64,000 nt of DNA from the NCBI RefSeq assembly GCF_003576315.1, contig NZ_QWFZ01000003.1:885391-949390 (forward strand), read 5' to 3'. Of the stretch, positions 15,394-23,838 are shown in pieces. Source of the stretch: Henriciella mobilis (GTDB lineage: Bacteria; Pseudomonadota; Alphaproteobacteria; Caulobacterales; Hyphomonadaceae). A program made the position numbers and the translations under genes. Positions within the stretch are counted from its first letter, which is position 1. The number at the start of each line of letters is the position of its first letter. A model generated the notes under the pieces. The model worked only from the letters and a program-made list of their open reading frames with translations. It was not told where the DNA came from and made no database searches.

Positions 15394-16269
15394 CTACTTC
15401 TTCTTCGTCAGCTTCCGCATCAGGCCTTCCTGCGCGGTCGAGGCGACCAGCTTGCCGTCGCGGGTGTAGATGGAGCCGCGATTGAAGCTGCGGCCATTGC
15501 CCGCCTTCGGGCTGTCCATCGTGTAGAGCAGCCACTGGTCGGCCCGGATGGGGGCGTGAAACCAGATCGCGTGGTCTAGGCTCGCCGTCATCAGCTTCGG
15601 GTTCAGCCAGTGCAGGCCGTGCGGGCGGAGGCTGGAGCCGAGCAGGTTCATGTCGCTGACATAGGCGATCAGGCAGTGGTGCATCGGCGCGCTGATATCG
15701 ACCTCGCGCATCGTGCGCAGCCAGACATGGTTCACATCCGATTTCGGCTTCGGGTCGAACGGGTTGATCGCCGATATTTCCTTCATCTCGAAAGGCTGCG
15801 GGCGCGTCCAGTGGGCCAGCTGGTCGGCGGGAATCTTGTCCTTGAACGCTTCGGCCAGTTCAGCCCGGGATTTCAGTTCTTCCGGCTGTTTCACCTCGGG
15901 CATCTTGTGCTGGTGGTCCCAGCCATCCTCGTGGACATGGAAGGAGGCGGACATGTTGAGGATCTGCTGGCCGTGCTGAATGGCGACGACGCGCCGGGTG
16001 GTGAAACTGCCGCCATCGCGCGAGCGGTCGACCTCATAGATGATGGGAATCTTCGGGTCGCCCGGGCGAATGAAATAGGCGTGCAGGGAATGGCAGAGCC
16101 GGTCATCCTTCACGGTCCGGTAGGCCGACGCCAGCGCCTGGGCGATCACCTGCCCGCCGAAGACACGTTCGCGGCCAACCTCATGCTCGGGCGTGAAGCC
16201 GCGGAACAGGTCGACTTCCAGCCGCTCGACTTCGAGAAGGGCTAACAATTCGGAAACAGCGTCAGTCAT
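15394..16269 (-). CDS. tesB: Acyl-CoA thioesterase II (TesB family)
   Basis: A 291-residue double-hotdog thioesterase of the TesB family, which hydrolyses medium- and long-chain acyl-CoAs. Typical motifs are FRGFTPEHEVGRERVFGGQVIAQAL near residue 25, YFIRPGDPKIPIIYEVDRSRDGGSFTTRRV near 75, ASLDHAIWFHAPIRADQWLLY and the final AQEGLMR. The ORF can be extended to a TTG at 16275, but the ATG at 16269 is preferred. It sits divergently from the fatty acyl-CoA ligase gene at 16394, which suggests a linked acyl-CoA function. Confidence 0.93.
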   Translation of the reverse strand: MTDAVSELLALLEVERLEVDLFRGFTPEHEVGRERVFGGQVIAQALASAYRTVKDDRLCHSLHAYFIRPGDPKIPIIYEVDRSRDGGSFTTRRVVAIQHGQQILNMSASFHVHEDGWDHQHKMPEVKQPEELKSRAELAEAFKDKIPADQLAHWTRPQPFEMKEISAINPFDPKPKSDVNHVWLRTMREVDISAPMHHCLIAYVSDMNLLGSSLRPHGLHWLNPKLMTASLDHAIWFHAPIRADQWLLYTMDSPKAGNGRSFNRGSIYTRDGKLVASTAQEGLMRKLTKKK

Positions 16270-16393
16270 ATTCAATAGGCTTTCCCATCAGATCTTAACC
16301 ACGCGCGCTTAGCATCCCGGGCTGCACGTGGAAACCGGCATGCGGGGCCAGAAGCAGGCAAAAGCCCATCCCCGCACCGCGCCGGAAACTGGA

Positions 16394-18190
16394 ATGATGG
16401 TGATGGAAATGTTTGACGCTGTGAAGCGGGAATGGACCGCGATCAACGTATTGCTGCGCGCGAAGAAGTGGCTCGACCCGGTCACGAACGAGTCCGCCGA
16501 CCTCCTGGCAGACGATCTGGAAGCAGCGGTCGACCGCCATCAGGCCCGTGTCGCCTTCCGCTTCGAGGATCGCCAGATGAGTTATGGCGAGCTGGATGCA
16601 ATGGCCAACCGCGTCGCCCATTGGGCCCTGTCGGAAGGTCTTGCGGCAGGCGACTGCGCCGCCATCTTCATGGAGAACCGTCCGGAATATGTCGCCGCCT
16701 GGTTCGGCCTCACCAAGATCGGCGTCATCCCCGCCCTGATCAATTCCAACCTGTCGGGCGAGGGCCTGGCGCACTGCATCAACATTGCCGGCGCGAAGAC
16801 AGTGATTACCGGCGAGGAGCAGGACGCGCAGGTCGAGAGTGCCAAACCCTTCCTGACCGGGGCGCCGTCTGTCTGGTCGCTTGGCGGCTCGGCGGGCGAG
16901 GACCTTGCGGCCGATCTGGATCACCACAGCAGCGACCGGCCATCGCGTGAGCTGCGCGCGCATCTGACCAATCGCGACATCTGCTTCTATCTCTACACCT
17001 CCGGCACGACGGGCCTGCCCAAGGCTGCGAAGATGTCCCATGCACGGGTGCGCTCGATGATGCGGACCTTCATTTCGCCCTGCAATACGACGGCGAAGGA
17101 CAAGGTCTATGTCACCCTGCCGCTCTACCATGCCACGGGCGGGCTGTGTGGGGTCGGCATCGCGCTTTATACTGGCGCCGAAGTCATCCTGCGGCGCAAA
17201 TTCTCGGCCAGCCATTTCTGGGAAGACTGCGTGCGCCATGGCGTGACGACCTTCGTCTATATCGGCGAGCTCTGCCGCTATCTGATCAACCAGCCGGAAA
17301 GCGCAATGGAGCGCGCGCACAAGGTGCGCTGCGGCTTCGGCAATGGCCTGCGCATGGACATCTGGGAAGATTTCCGCACCCGGTTCGGCGTCGGCAAGAT
17401 GATCGAGTTCTACGGCTCGACCGAGAGCAATGTGAAGCTCATGAACTTCGATGGCACGCCGGGCGCCTGCGGGCGGATCCCGCCTTATGCCGCCAAGCAT
17501 TTCGATCACATCGCCTTCGTGCGCTACGATGTCGAGACCGGACAACCCCTGCGCGGCGAGGATGGCCTCTGCCAGCGCGCCGCGATCGGTGAGCCGGGCG
17601 AAGCCATCGGCCGGATCGGTGAGGATGCCCGCACGCGCATCGAGGGCTACAATGACCCGAAGGACACCGAAGCCAAGGTGCTGCGCGATGTCTTTGAAAA
17701 GGGCGACATGTGGTTCCGCACCGGCGACCTGATGCGCCAGGGCGCGCATGGCTATGTCTATTTTGTCGACCGGCTGGGCGACACGTTCCGCTGGAAGGGC
17801 GAGAATGTCTCGACCAATGAAGTCGCCGAAGCGCTGTCGCAGGTGCCGGGTGTCGAGACGGCGAATGTCTATGGCGTCACCGTGCCGGGCACCGAAGGCA
17901 AGGCCGGCATGGCCTCGGTCACGGTCAGCGGCTATCTCGACTATAAGGACCTGTTCGACCGTCTGTCCGCGCGCCTGCCGAAATATGCCGTTCCGGTCTT
18001 CATCCGCGAGCAGCAGCAGGCCGAGACGACGGGCACGTTCAAATACCGCAAGGTGGACCTCGCCAAACAGGGCTTCGACCCGGAAGCCGTCGAGGATCCA
18101 GTCTGGTACCACGATCCCGAGACCGGCGAATATGTCCGCCTGACGCCTGAGGAATTCCGCAAGATCGGAAATGGCGGCGTGCGGTTCTAG
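16394..18190 (+). CDS. Long-chain fatty acid-CoA ligase of the FATP/FadD6 type
   Basis: A 598-residue ANL-superfamily acyl-CoA ligase. It has the phosphate loop YTSGTTGLPKAAK (about residue 205), YGSTESNVKLMN (340), and the hinge region with GDLMRQ...YFVDRLGDTFRWKGENVST (about 440-470). The last pattern, with R-W-K-G-E-N, is characteristic of FATP-like ligases. Several ATGs cluster at 16394, 16397 and 16403; I use the first, and the reading frame open to 16328 has no good ribosome binding site. It is divergent from tesB. Confidence 0.9.
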   Translation: MMVMEMFDAVKREWTAINVLLRAKKWLDPVTNESADLLADDLEAAVDRHQARVAFRFEDRQMSYGELDAMANRVAHWALSEGLAAGDCAAIFMENRPEYVAAWFGLTKIGVIPALINSNLSGEGLAHCINIAGAKTVITGEEQDAQVESAKPFLTGAPSVWSLGGSAGEDLAADLDHHSSDRPSRELRAHLTNRDICFYLYTSGTTGLPKAAKMSHARVRSMMRTFISPCNTTAKDKVYVTLPLYHATGGLCGVGIALYTGAEVILRRKFSASHFWEDCVRHGVTTFVYIGELCRYLINQPESAMERAHKVRCGFGNGLRMDIWEDFRTRFGVGKMIEFYGSTESNVKLMNFDGTPGACGRIPPYAAKHFDHIAFVRYDVETGQPLRGEDGLCQRAAIGEPGEAIGRIGEDARTRIEGYNDPKDTEAKVLRDVFEKGDMWFRTGDLMRQGAHGYVYFVDRLGDTFRWKGENVSTNEVAEALSQVPGVETANVYGVTVPGTEGKAGMASVTVSGYLDYKDLFDRLSARLPKYAVPVFIREQQQAETTGTFKYRKVDLAKQGFDPEAVEDPVWYHDPETGEYVRLTPEEFRKIGNGGVRF

Positions 18191-18214
18191 GACTTGGTAG
18201 CGTAACCTGCAGAC

Positions 18215-18244
18215 AAAAAAAGCCGGACGGTTGCCCGTCCGGCC
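18215..18244 (-). terminator. Rho-independent terminator of the ffh-rpsP operon
   Basis: A nine-base stem GCCGGACGG/CCGTCCGGC with loop TTGC (18222-18243) is followed on the minus strand by a run of seven Ts. It lies about 30 bases beyond the rpsP stop and also faces the ligase gene, so it may work in both directions. Confidence 0.9.
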
Positions 18245-18271
18245 TTCAGTGTCTCTCGAAAGGAAAGGGCC

Positions 18272-18748
18272 TTACTCGGCCTTTTCCTCTTCAGCTTCGG
18301 CTTCAGCCTCTGCTTCGGCAGGGGCTTCTTCTTCAGCCGGTGCGTTCTTGGCTTCCTCGGCAGCTTTCTTGGCTTCTTCCTCAGCTTCCTTGCGGGCAGC
18401 TTCCTTGTCAGCCTTTTCCTGCACGCGCTCTTTCGCCTTCGTGCCCGGCTCACCCTTTTGCGGGTTGTTGCCATGCTCCCAGGCGACGACCGGCTTGCCG
18501 TCGACTTCGATGGCGCTCAGGAAGCGCGCGACGCGGTCAGTCGGCTTGGCGCCTTTCTTGACCCATTCGGCGGCCTTTTCGCCGTCGATCTGGACGCGGT
18601 TTTCCGAGTCCTTGGGCAGGCGCGGATCATAGGTGCCGATCTTCTCGATGTAGCGGCCATCGCGCGGGGCGCGCGAGTCAGCGACGACAACGCGGTAGAA
18701 GGGGCGTTTCTTGGACCCGCCGCGGGCGAGCCGGATTTTGAGAGCCAT
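18272..18748 (-). CDS. rpsP: 30S ribosomal protein S16 with a long acidic C-terminal extension
   Basis: The first 80 residues are a standard S16 ([43 protein letters not shown]...). The protein continues to 158 residues, about twice the usual size. The tail starts near residue 100 as a Lys/Glu-rich helix ([22 protein letters not shown]) and ends in an Ala/Glu run to residue 158. AAGGAG precedes the ATG. It is the last gene of ffh-chorismate mutase-rpsP, and the strong hairpin at 18215-18244 ends the transcript. The tail is likely disordered and ribosome-exposed. Confidence 0.95.
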   Translation of the reverse strand: MALKIRLARGGSKKRPFYRVVVADSRAPRDGRYIEKIGTYDPRLPKDSENRVQIDGEKAAEWVKKGAKPTDRVARFLSAIEVDGKPVVAWEHGNNPQKGEPGTKAKERVQEKADKEAARKEAEEEAKKAAEEAKNAPAEEEAPAEAEAEAEAEEEKAE

Positions 18749-18884
18749 GGTGTATCTCCTTAAGTGTCTTATGGCGTCTTCGTGAGTGTCTTGCTCGTGG
18801 CTGATCGCTGGCTGGCGCCAGCGGCCACTGCGCCTGCGCCTTGCTTGTGGAGGGCAAGGTCGGGGGCGTGTTCTTGTGGGAGGC

Positions 18885-19175
18885 TCATTCCTGGCCCTCC
18901 CGGATTTTCTCGTGGTGGCGAATGACTTCGGCCACGATGAAATTGAGGAATTTTTCGGCGAAAGCCGGGTCCAGCCCGCTTTCCACCGAGAGCTGGCGCA
19001 GCCGCTCGATCTGGCGCGCCTCGCGGGCCTTGTCGGCCGGCGGCAGGTCATGCTCGGCCTTCAGCACGCCGACCTGCTGGGTCAGCTTGAAGCGCTCGGC
19101 CAGCGTATGCAGCAGGATCGCATCCATATTGTCGATGCTGGCGCGCAGGCGCTCGAGTTCGGGGAGGGCTGTCAC
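18885..19175 (-). CDS. Chorismate mutase (AroQ class)
   Basis: A 96-residue AroQ-type chorismate mutase, which rearranges chorismate to prephenate for Phe/Tyr synthesis. The three-helix fold pattern is visible: [56 protein letters not shown], with the first-helix Arg (residue 11) and K38/R47-type basic residues expected in the active site. It overlaps the ffh stop by four bases, and rpsP follows. This ffh-CM-rpsP order occurs in several alphaproteobacteria. Confidence 0.92.
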   Translation of the reverse strand: MTALPELERLRASIDNMDAILLHTLAERFKLTQQVGVLKAEHDLPPADKAREARQIERLRQLSVESGLDPAFAEKFLNFIVAEVIRHHEKIREGQE

Positions 19176-20647
19176 TTCTTCTTCCCTCCGCCCATGCCGG
19201 GGGGAAGTCCGCTGCCGCCGAGGCCGGGGAGCTGGCCGCCGCCCATGCCGCCGGGCAGCGCTGCGCCCTGACCCATTTTCGCAATGTCGGCCTGTGACAC
19301 GCCCGCGCCGCCAAGCGCGTTCATCATGCCCTTCATGCCGCCCTTGCCGATCTTCTTCATCATGTCCGCCATCTGGCGGTGCATCTTCAGGAGCTTGTTG
19401 ACGTCCTGCACGCTGACGCCGGCGCCGGCGGCGATGCGCTTGCGGCGGGACGCGTTAAGCAGGGCCGGCTTGGCGCGTTCCTTCTTCGTCATGGAGGAGA
19501 TGATCGCCTCCTGACGCTTGATCATGTTGTCATCCATATTGGCCGACGCCATGGCCTGCTTGGCCTTCTTGGCACCCGGCAGGAGCCCCATGATGCCGCC
19601 AAGGCCGCCCATTTTCTGCATCTGTCGAAGCTGGTCGGCAAGGTCGTTCAGGTCGAACTCGCCCTTGCGCATCTTCTTCGCCATGCGCTCGGCTTTTTCC
19701 TGGTCGAACTGGTCGCCGGCCTTCTCCACGAGGGAGACGATGTCGCCCTGTCCGAGGATGCGGCCGGCCAGCCGCTTCGCATCGAAGGCATCGAGCCCGT
19801 CGAGCTTCTCGCCGGTGCCGAGGAACTTGATCGGCAGGCCGGTCACTGCGCGCATGGAGAGGGCCGCGCCGCCGCGCGAATCGCCATCCATCCGGGTCAG
19901 CACAAGGCCGGTCAGCGGCAGGCGTTCATGGAAGCGCCTGGCCGTCTCGACCGCGTCCTGGCCGGTCAGCGCGTCAGCAACGAGCAGGGTTTCCTTCGGC
20001 TCGGCGATCTTTGCGATCTCCGAGGCCTCGGCCATCATCTGTTCGTCGATGCTCGTGCGGCCGGCGGTATCGAGGAAGAGGACATCATAGCCGCCGAGCT
20101 TGGCCGCCTGCAGCGCGCGGCGCGTGATCTCGGCCGGCATCTGGCCTTCGACGATGGGCAGCGACTTGACGTTCTCGCCCGCCTGGTCCGCTAGGATGGC
20201 GAGCTGCTCCATCGCGGCCGGACGGCGCACGTCGAGCGAGGCGAGGAGGACCTTCTTCTTGTCGCGATCGGCCAGTCTCTTGGCGATCTTGCCGGTGGTG
20301 GTGGTCTTACCCGAGCCCTGCAGGCCGGCCATCATGATCACCGATGGCGGATTGTCGACGCGCAGGCGCGTTTCCGCATCCGGTCCGCCGAGCATGTCGA
20401 CCAGGCCGTCATGCACAATCTTGATGACCTGCTGGCCGGGCTTCACCGAACGGATGACTTCCTCGCCAACCGCGCGTTCCTTGACCTTGGAAATGAAGTC
20501 CTTGACGACCGGCAGCGCGACATCGGCTTCCAGCAGCGCCACGCGGATTTCGCGCAGCGCAGCCGTGACGTCCTTCTCCGACAGGGCGCCGCGCCCGGTC
20601 AGTCCGTCAAATATGCCGCCTAGGCGGTCTGTCAGCGCGTCGAACAT
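19172..20647 (-). CDS. ffh: Signal recognition particle GTPase Ffh
   Basis: A 491-residue SRP54. N domain at residues 1-95; G domain with Walker A GLQGSGKTTTTGKIA at 108-122, FLDTAGR and LTRMDGDSRGGAALS; M domain with RRKRIAAGAGVSVQDVNKLLKMHRQM, ending in a Gly/Met/Pro-rich tail. It co-translationally targets signal-anchored proteins to the membrane. No 4.5S RNA gene was found in the 190 bases upstream (20648-20838). Overlaps the chorismate mutase start by four bases. Confidence 0.97.
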   Translation of the reverse strand: MFDALTDRLGGIFDGLTGRGALSEKDVTAALREIRVALLEADVALPVVKDFISKVKERAVGEEVIRSVKPGQQVIKIVHDGLVDMLGGPDAETRLRVDNPPSVIMMAGLQGSGKTTTTGKIAKRLADRDKKKVLLASLDVRRPAAMEQLAILADQAGENVKSLPIVEGQMPAEITRRALQAAKLGGYDVLFLDTAGRTSIDEQMMAEASEIAKIAEPKETLLVADALTGQDAVETARRFHERLPLTGLVLTRMDGDSRGGAALSMRAVTGLPIKFLGTGEKLDGLDAFDAKRLAGRILGQGDIVSLVEKAGDQFDQEKAERMAKKMRKGEFDLNDLADQLRQMQKMGGLGGIMGLLPGAKKAKQAMASANMDDNMIKRQEAIISSMTKKERAKPALLNASRRKRIAAGAGVSVQDVNKLLKMHRQMADMMKKIGKGGMKGMMNALGGAGVSQADIAKMGQGAALPGGMGGGQLPGLGGSGLPPGMGGGKKK

Positions 20648-20838
20648 CGCGTCACTCCATGCTTGCCTGCAATTGCCTTACAGGTAAGCGCTCATACCGT
20701 TCGCGCAAAGCGTCGCGACCTCGCTGAGCGAAACGTCGCCGAGCAGGGACTTCGCCAGGTTCATGGCCCTGGAAAAGTGCGCTTGTACCTTTTGCGCGTG
20801 ATTTAAGATGCGCCCTAAAGCACGATAGCCGCTTGAAA

Positions 20839-21492
20839 TCAAGCGCCCGGCGCGGCTTCGAGCTCGCCGATCTCGCCGCCCATCCGCATCAACGTCGCGC
20901 GAATCTCATCGGCGATCAGGGAATAGACGACGACGTCGGCCCAGCTGCCATCAGCCATGCGCGAATAGGCGCGCAGGACGCCTTCGCGCACCATGCCCCA
21001 GCGGTCCATGACGGCGATGGCCTGTTCGCTGCGCATCGACATCATCCATTCGACGCGCCGCGCGCGCCATTCGAGCGCCCGTTTCAGCATCAGATAGTTG
21101 ATATGCGCCGACATGCCGATGCCCCGGTAGCGCGGATCGATCCATGTGTAGCCGATCCGTACGCGGCGGTTCAGCCGGTTGGGATAGAGATAGGCCGCTA
21201 TGCCGATAAAGGCGCCGGTTTCGCGCACGATCACGGCAAGGGCCTGGCCGGTTCCCAATTCGCCCATCCGCATGGTGTAGTCGAAATAGGCTTCGGGAGA
21301 ATTGCCCTCTGGTATGAGCGGCATCAGCTTCCAGATATCGTCGGCCACCCCGCATTCGAGCAGCGCGGGCCGGTGCTTTGCACCGAGCGCTTCCAGCCTG
21401 ATGAGGCTGGTTTCCAGTCCGGGGGCGCCGAGTTCCATTTCGCTCGCATTGTGGCTCAGCCGCCATCGCCTTGCAACACGCGGCCGGGCCAT
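20839..21492 (-). CDS. GNAT family N-acetyltransferase (RimJ/RimL-like)
   Basis: A 217-residue acetyltransferase. The motif WIDPRYRGIGMSAHINYLMLKRAL (about residues 124-147) is the acetyl-CoA-binding region of GNAT proteins, followed by R-V-E-W-M-M-S-M-R-S-E-Q-A-I-A-V-M-D-R-W-G-M, as in RimJ/RimL-type enzymes and the related uncharacterised branch. The start could be 21492 (AAGGA immediately upstream) or the internal ATG at 21438, where the conserved fold begins. A TAAATTATAG-like -10 lies upstream of the first. Substrate unknown. Confidence 0.84.
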   Translation of the reverse strand: MARPRVARRWRLSHNASEMELGAPGLETSLIRLEALGAKHRPALLECGVADDIWKLMPLIPEGNSPEAYFDYTMRMGELGTGQALAVIVRETGAFIGIAAYLYPNRLNRRVRIGYTWIDPRYRGIGMSAHINYLMLKRALEWRARRVEWMMSMRSEQAIAVMDRWGMVREGVLRAYSRMADGSWADVVVYSLIADEIRATLMRMGGEIGELEAAPGA

Positions 21493-21561
21493 TCCTTAAC
21501 TATAATTTACCGGCGGGAGCCGACCCTGCGGTGCGCCCCGGCCAGTCTCGATTCGAGCCGG

Positions 21562-22092
21562 TCAGGCCGCGGCGGTCTCCGCTTGCAGGACGCACGCCAC
21601 GGCGTTGATGACGGACGCAATACGCAGGCTGGCCTGGATCTGTTCCGATGTCATGCCAGCCTTGCGCAGCTCGGCTTCATGCGCGTCGAGGCACATGCCG
21701 CAGCCATTCACGGCGGACACGGCCATCGAGAACAGTTCGAAATTCGCCTTGGAGATGCCCGGCGCCCCGATGACGTTCATCCGCAGGCGGGCGGGCAGTG
21801 TCTTGTAGGTGTCGTTCGAGACCAGGTGGACCGAGCGGTAATAGACATTGTTCATCGCCATGATGGCGGCGGCGGCCTTGGCAGCCTTGGCCGCCTCCGG
21901 GCTCAGCTTGCCTTCGGCCTCGGCGGCGATGTTCTTCACGATGTCCGGCGAACCGACCGCATAGGCGCAGGCGAGCATGCAGCCATATTTCTGCTCATCG
22001 TCGAGGATCGTCTCATTGGAGAGCGAACCGATATTGAGCTTCAGGTCCTTGGCATAGTCGGGCAGGGCCGACTTCAGTGTGTCGATCGTCAT
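21562..22092 (-). CDS. ahpD: Alkyl hydroperoxide reductase AhpD
   Basis: A 176-residue AhpD-family carboxymuconolactone-decarboxylase-fold protein. The redox pair Cys131-x-x-Cys134 with His138 (GCGMCLDAHE) is intact, as is the Glu-containing DDEQKYGCMLACAYAVGSP. In this family AhpD recycles AhpC by dithiol exchange, with lipoamide as donor. It follows ahpC on the same strand across a gap holding the terminator-like hairpin at 22131-22169. It is probably part of the OxyR regulon because OxyR is encoded divergently upstream of ahpC. Confidence 0.94.
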   Translation of the reverse strand: MTIDTLKSALPDYAKDLKLNIGSLSNETILDDEQKYGCMLACAYAVGSPDIVKNIAAEAEGKLSPEAAKAAKAAAAIMAMNNVYYRSVHLVSNDTYKTLPARLRMNVIGAPGISKANFELFSMAVSAVNGCGMCLDAHEAELRKAGMTSEQIQASLRIASVINAVACVLQAETAAA

Positions 22093-22130
22093 AAAAAGAC
22101 TTCCAGAATGTCTGATAAGTTGCAGGTCGA

Positions 22131-22169
22131 GAAAAATGCGCCGCCCTTGAGCAGGTCAGAGGCGGCGCC
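22131..22169 (-). terminator. Terminator-like hairpin between ahpC and ahpD
   Basis: Stem GCGCCGCC/GGCGGCGC (22138-22145 with 22161-22168) is followed on the minus strand by ATTTTTC. It could limit read-through from ahpC into ahpD and so set the ratio of the two proteins. Confidence 0.68.
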
Positions 22170-22226
22170 AGTTGTCTGTCATGATGATGGAGGCGGCAGG
22201 TAGGCTGCCGCGTTTAGACAGAAACC

Positions 22227-22790
22227 TTATTCAGCCGCGATGTTCAGAACGTCGCCACCGATGGCGCGGTTGCACGGGCACAGCTCGTCGGTTTGCAGGG
22301 CGTCGAGGACGCGCAGCGTGTCCTGCGGGTTGCGGCCGACATTCAGATTGTTGACGTAGACGTGCTGGATGACGCCATGCGGGTCGACCAGGTAGGTCGC
22401 GCGATAGGCGACGCCTTCTTCCTGGTTGCGCACGCCGAGGCCGTCGACCAGCGAGCCGGTCGTGTCGGCGAATTGCCAGATTGGCAGTTCGTGCAGGTCC
22501 TGGTGGTCGCGGCGCCAGGCAAGCTTGACGAACTCATTGTCGGTCGAGCCGCCGAGGACAACGCAATCGCGGTCTTCGAACTCACCGGCGAGGCGGCCGA
22601 ATTCGGCGATCTCGGTCGGGCAGACGAAGGTGAAGTCCTTCGGGTAGAAGAAGATGACCTTCCACTTGCCCTCGAAGCTGTCCTGCGTGATCTCTTCGAA
22701 TGCGCTCTCGCCGTTCTGCTCGTGCTGCATGAATTTCGGCTTCACGCCGACGACTTTGAATTCCGGGATCTTTTCGCCAATTCCAAGCAT
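22227..22790 (-). CDS. ahpC: Peroxiredoxin AhpC
   Basis: A 187-residue 2-Cys peroxiredoxin. The peroxidatic Cys57 lies in FFYPKDFTFVCPTE, and the C-terminal ELCPCNR holds possible resolving cysteines (171, 173). The text YRATYLVDPHGVIQHVYVNNLNVGRNPQDTLRVLDALQ is typical. It reduces hydrogen peroxide and organic hydroperoxides. The ATG at 22790 has AAAGGACC six to eight bases upstream; an earlier in-frame ATG at 22805 is less likely. It is transcribed away from oxyR, with the OxyR-like site at 22883-22919 between them, and ahpD follows. Confidence 0.94.
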   Translation of the reverse strand: MLGIGEKIPEFKVVGVKPKFMQHEQNGESAFEEITQDSFEGKWKVIFFYPKDFTFVCPTEIAEFGRLAGEFEDRDCVVLGGSTDNEFVKLAWRRDHQDLHELPIWQFADTTGSLVDGLGVRNQEEGVAYRATYLVDPHGVIQHVYVNNLNVGRNPQDTLRVLDALQTDELCPCNRAIGGDVLNIAAE

Positions 22791-22882
22791 GGGAGGTCCT
22801 TTCACTGTGAACTATTATGCATATTTGCAGCGCTGACCGCTGTCGTGATGCGGCAATGGCATGCTGCGCTGCAAGAAATCCA

Positions 22883-22919
22883 ATTGATAAATAAAATTCC
22901 TACAATAGATTAGGTCTAT
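22883..22919 (+). promoter_or_regulatory. OxyR binding site overlapping the oxyR start codon
   Basis: The sequence fits ATAG-N7-CTAT-N7-ATAG-N7-CTAT as ATTG-N7-AAAT-N7-ATAG-N7-CTAT (matches 3/4, 2/4, 4/4, 4/4). The final CTAT shares three bases with the ATG of oxyR, so binding would block oxyR and could activate ahpC on the other side. Confidence 0.72.
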
Positions 22920-23838
22920 GCATTTACCGACCCTCCGACAGCTCCAGTTCCTGTGCGCCCTGGCCGATGAGAAGTCCTTCTCGCGGGCTGCCGATGTGTG
23001 CAATGTGACGCAGCCGACCCTGTCTTCCGCGATCAAGGAAGTCGAGGCGATCCTCGGCGTCCAGCTGGTCGAACGCGAAGCGCGCGGGGCCTCGCTGACC
23101 CGCGCCGGAGAGGCCGCTGTCGAGCGCGCCCGGGCGATCCTGTCCAGCGCCGCAGACCTTGTCGCGGCCGCCCATCAGGCCGGTGAACCTCTGACCGGGC
23201 ATTTCCATCTCGGCGCCATTCCGACGCTCGCCCCCTATCTCCTGCCGCGCACGCTCGCCTCGCTGCGGGCCAGTCATCCCGAGCTGAAACTCTACCTGCG
23301 CGAAGACCAGACCGACCGGCTGCTGGAGGGCCTCCGAAACCGCACGCTGGACGCCGCCCTGATCGCGCTGCCCTGGCCGGCGAGCGGGATCGAGACCGAA
23401 GTCCTGGGCGATGACGAGTTCCTGTTCGTCGGGCCGAAGGATCACAAGCTGTCGAAGGCAAACAGCCTCCAGCCGGACGACCTGAATGGCGAGGACGTGC
23501 TGCTGCTGGAAGACGGCCACTGCCTGCGCGACCATGCGGTGTCGGTCTGTTCCCTGTCGCCATCGAGCGCGAGTTCCGATGTCGGGGCGACCTCGCTGGC
23601 GACGCTTGTGCAGATGGTGGCCGGCGGGCTGGGCGTCTCGCTGCTGCCGCGTATTGCCGCCGATGCTGGCGTGACGGCGGGCACGGATGTCACTTTGCGC
23701 ACCTTCGACAAGCCGGTCATCGGCCGCCAGATCGGGATTGCCTGGCGCGCCGGATCCCCGCGTGAAGCCGAGGCCCGCATGATCGGCGAGAGTGTGCGCG
23801 AGGCACTGTCGACACGAAAGGATGCAGCGACGCCTTAA
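22918..23838 (+). CDS. oxyR: LysR-family peroxide sensor OxyR
   Basis: A 306-residue LysR regulator. The N-terminal winged helix contains FSRAADVCNVTQPTLSSAIKEVEAILGVQLVER. The redox-sensing pair is Cys202 and Cys211, in HCLRDHAVSVC, with the same nine-residue spacing as the disulfide cysteines of E. coli OxyR (199/208, CLRDQ...C). It senses hydrogen peroxide and regulates ahpC/ahpD, encoded divergently. A weak ribosome site and an OxyR-type operator overlapping the start suggest autoregulation. Ends within the stop of the convergent symporter gene. Confidence 0.93.
   Translation: MHLPTLRQLQFLCALADEKSFSRAADVCNVTQPTLSSAIKEVEAILGVQLVEREARGASLTRAGEAAVERARAILSSAADLVAAAHQAGEPLTGHFHLGAIPTLAPYLLPRTLASLRASHPELKLYLREDQTDRLLEGLRNRTLDAALIALPWPASGIETEVLGDDEFLFVGPKDHKLSKANSLQPDDLNGEDVLLLEDGHCLRDHAVSVCSLSPSSASSDVGATSLATLVQMVAGGLGVSLLPRIAADAGVTAGTDVTLRTFDKPVIGRQIGIAWRAGSPREAEARMIGESVREALSTRKDAATP

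Noticed and set aside
16295..18112. 605-codon open frame on the minus strand
   Set aside because: It lies antisense to the clear fatty acyl-CoA ligase gene and has no family-like motifs; long antisense frames are common in GC-rich coding DNA.
20648..20838. SRP RNA (4.5S) next to ffh
   Set aside because: No GNRA-type hairpin with the SRP core was visible; only small unrelated inverted repeats.
20833..22203. 456-codon open frame on the plus strand
   Set aside because: Antisense to the GNAT and ahpD genes; no motif.
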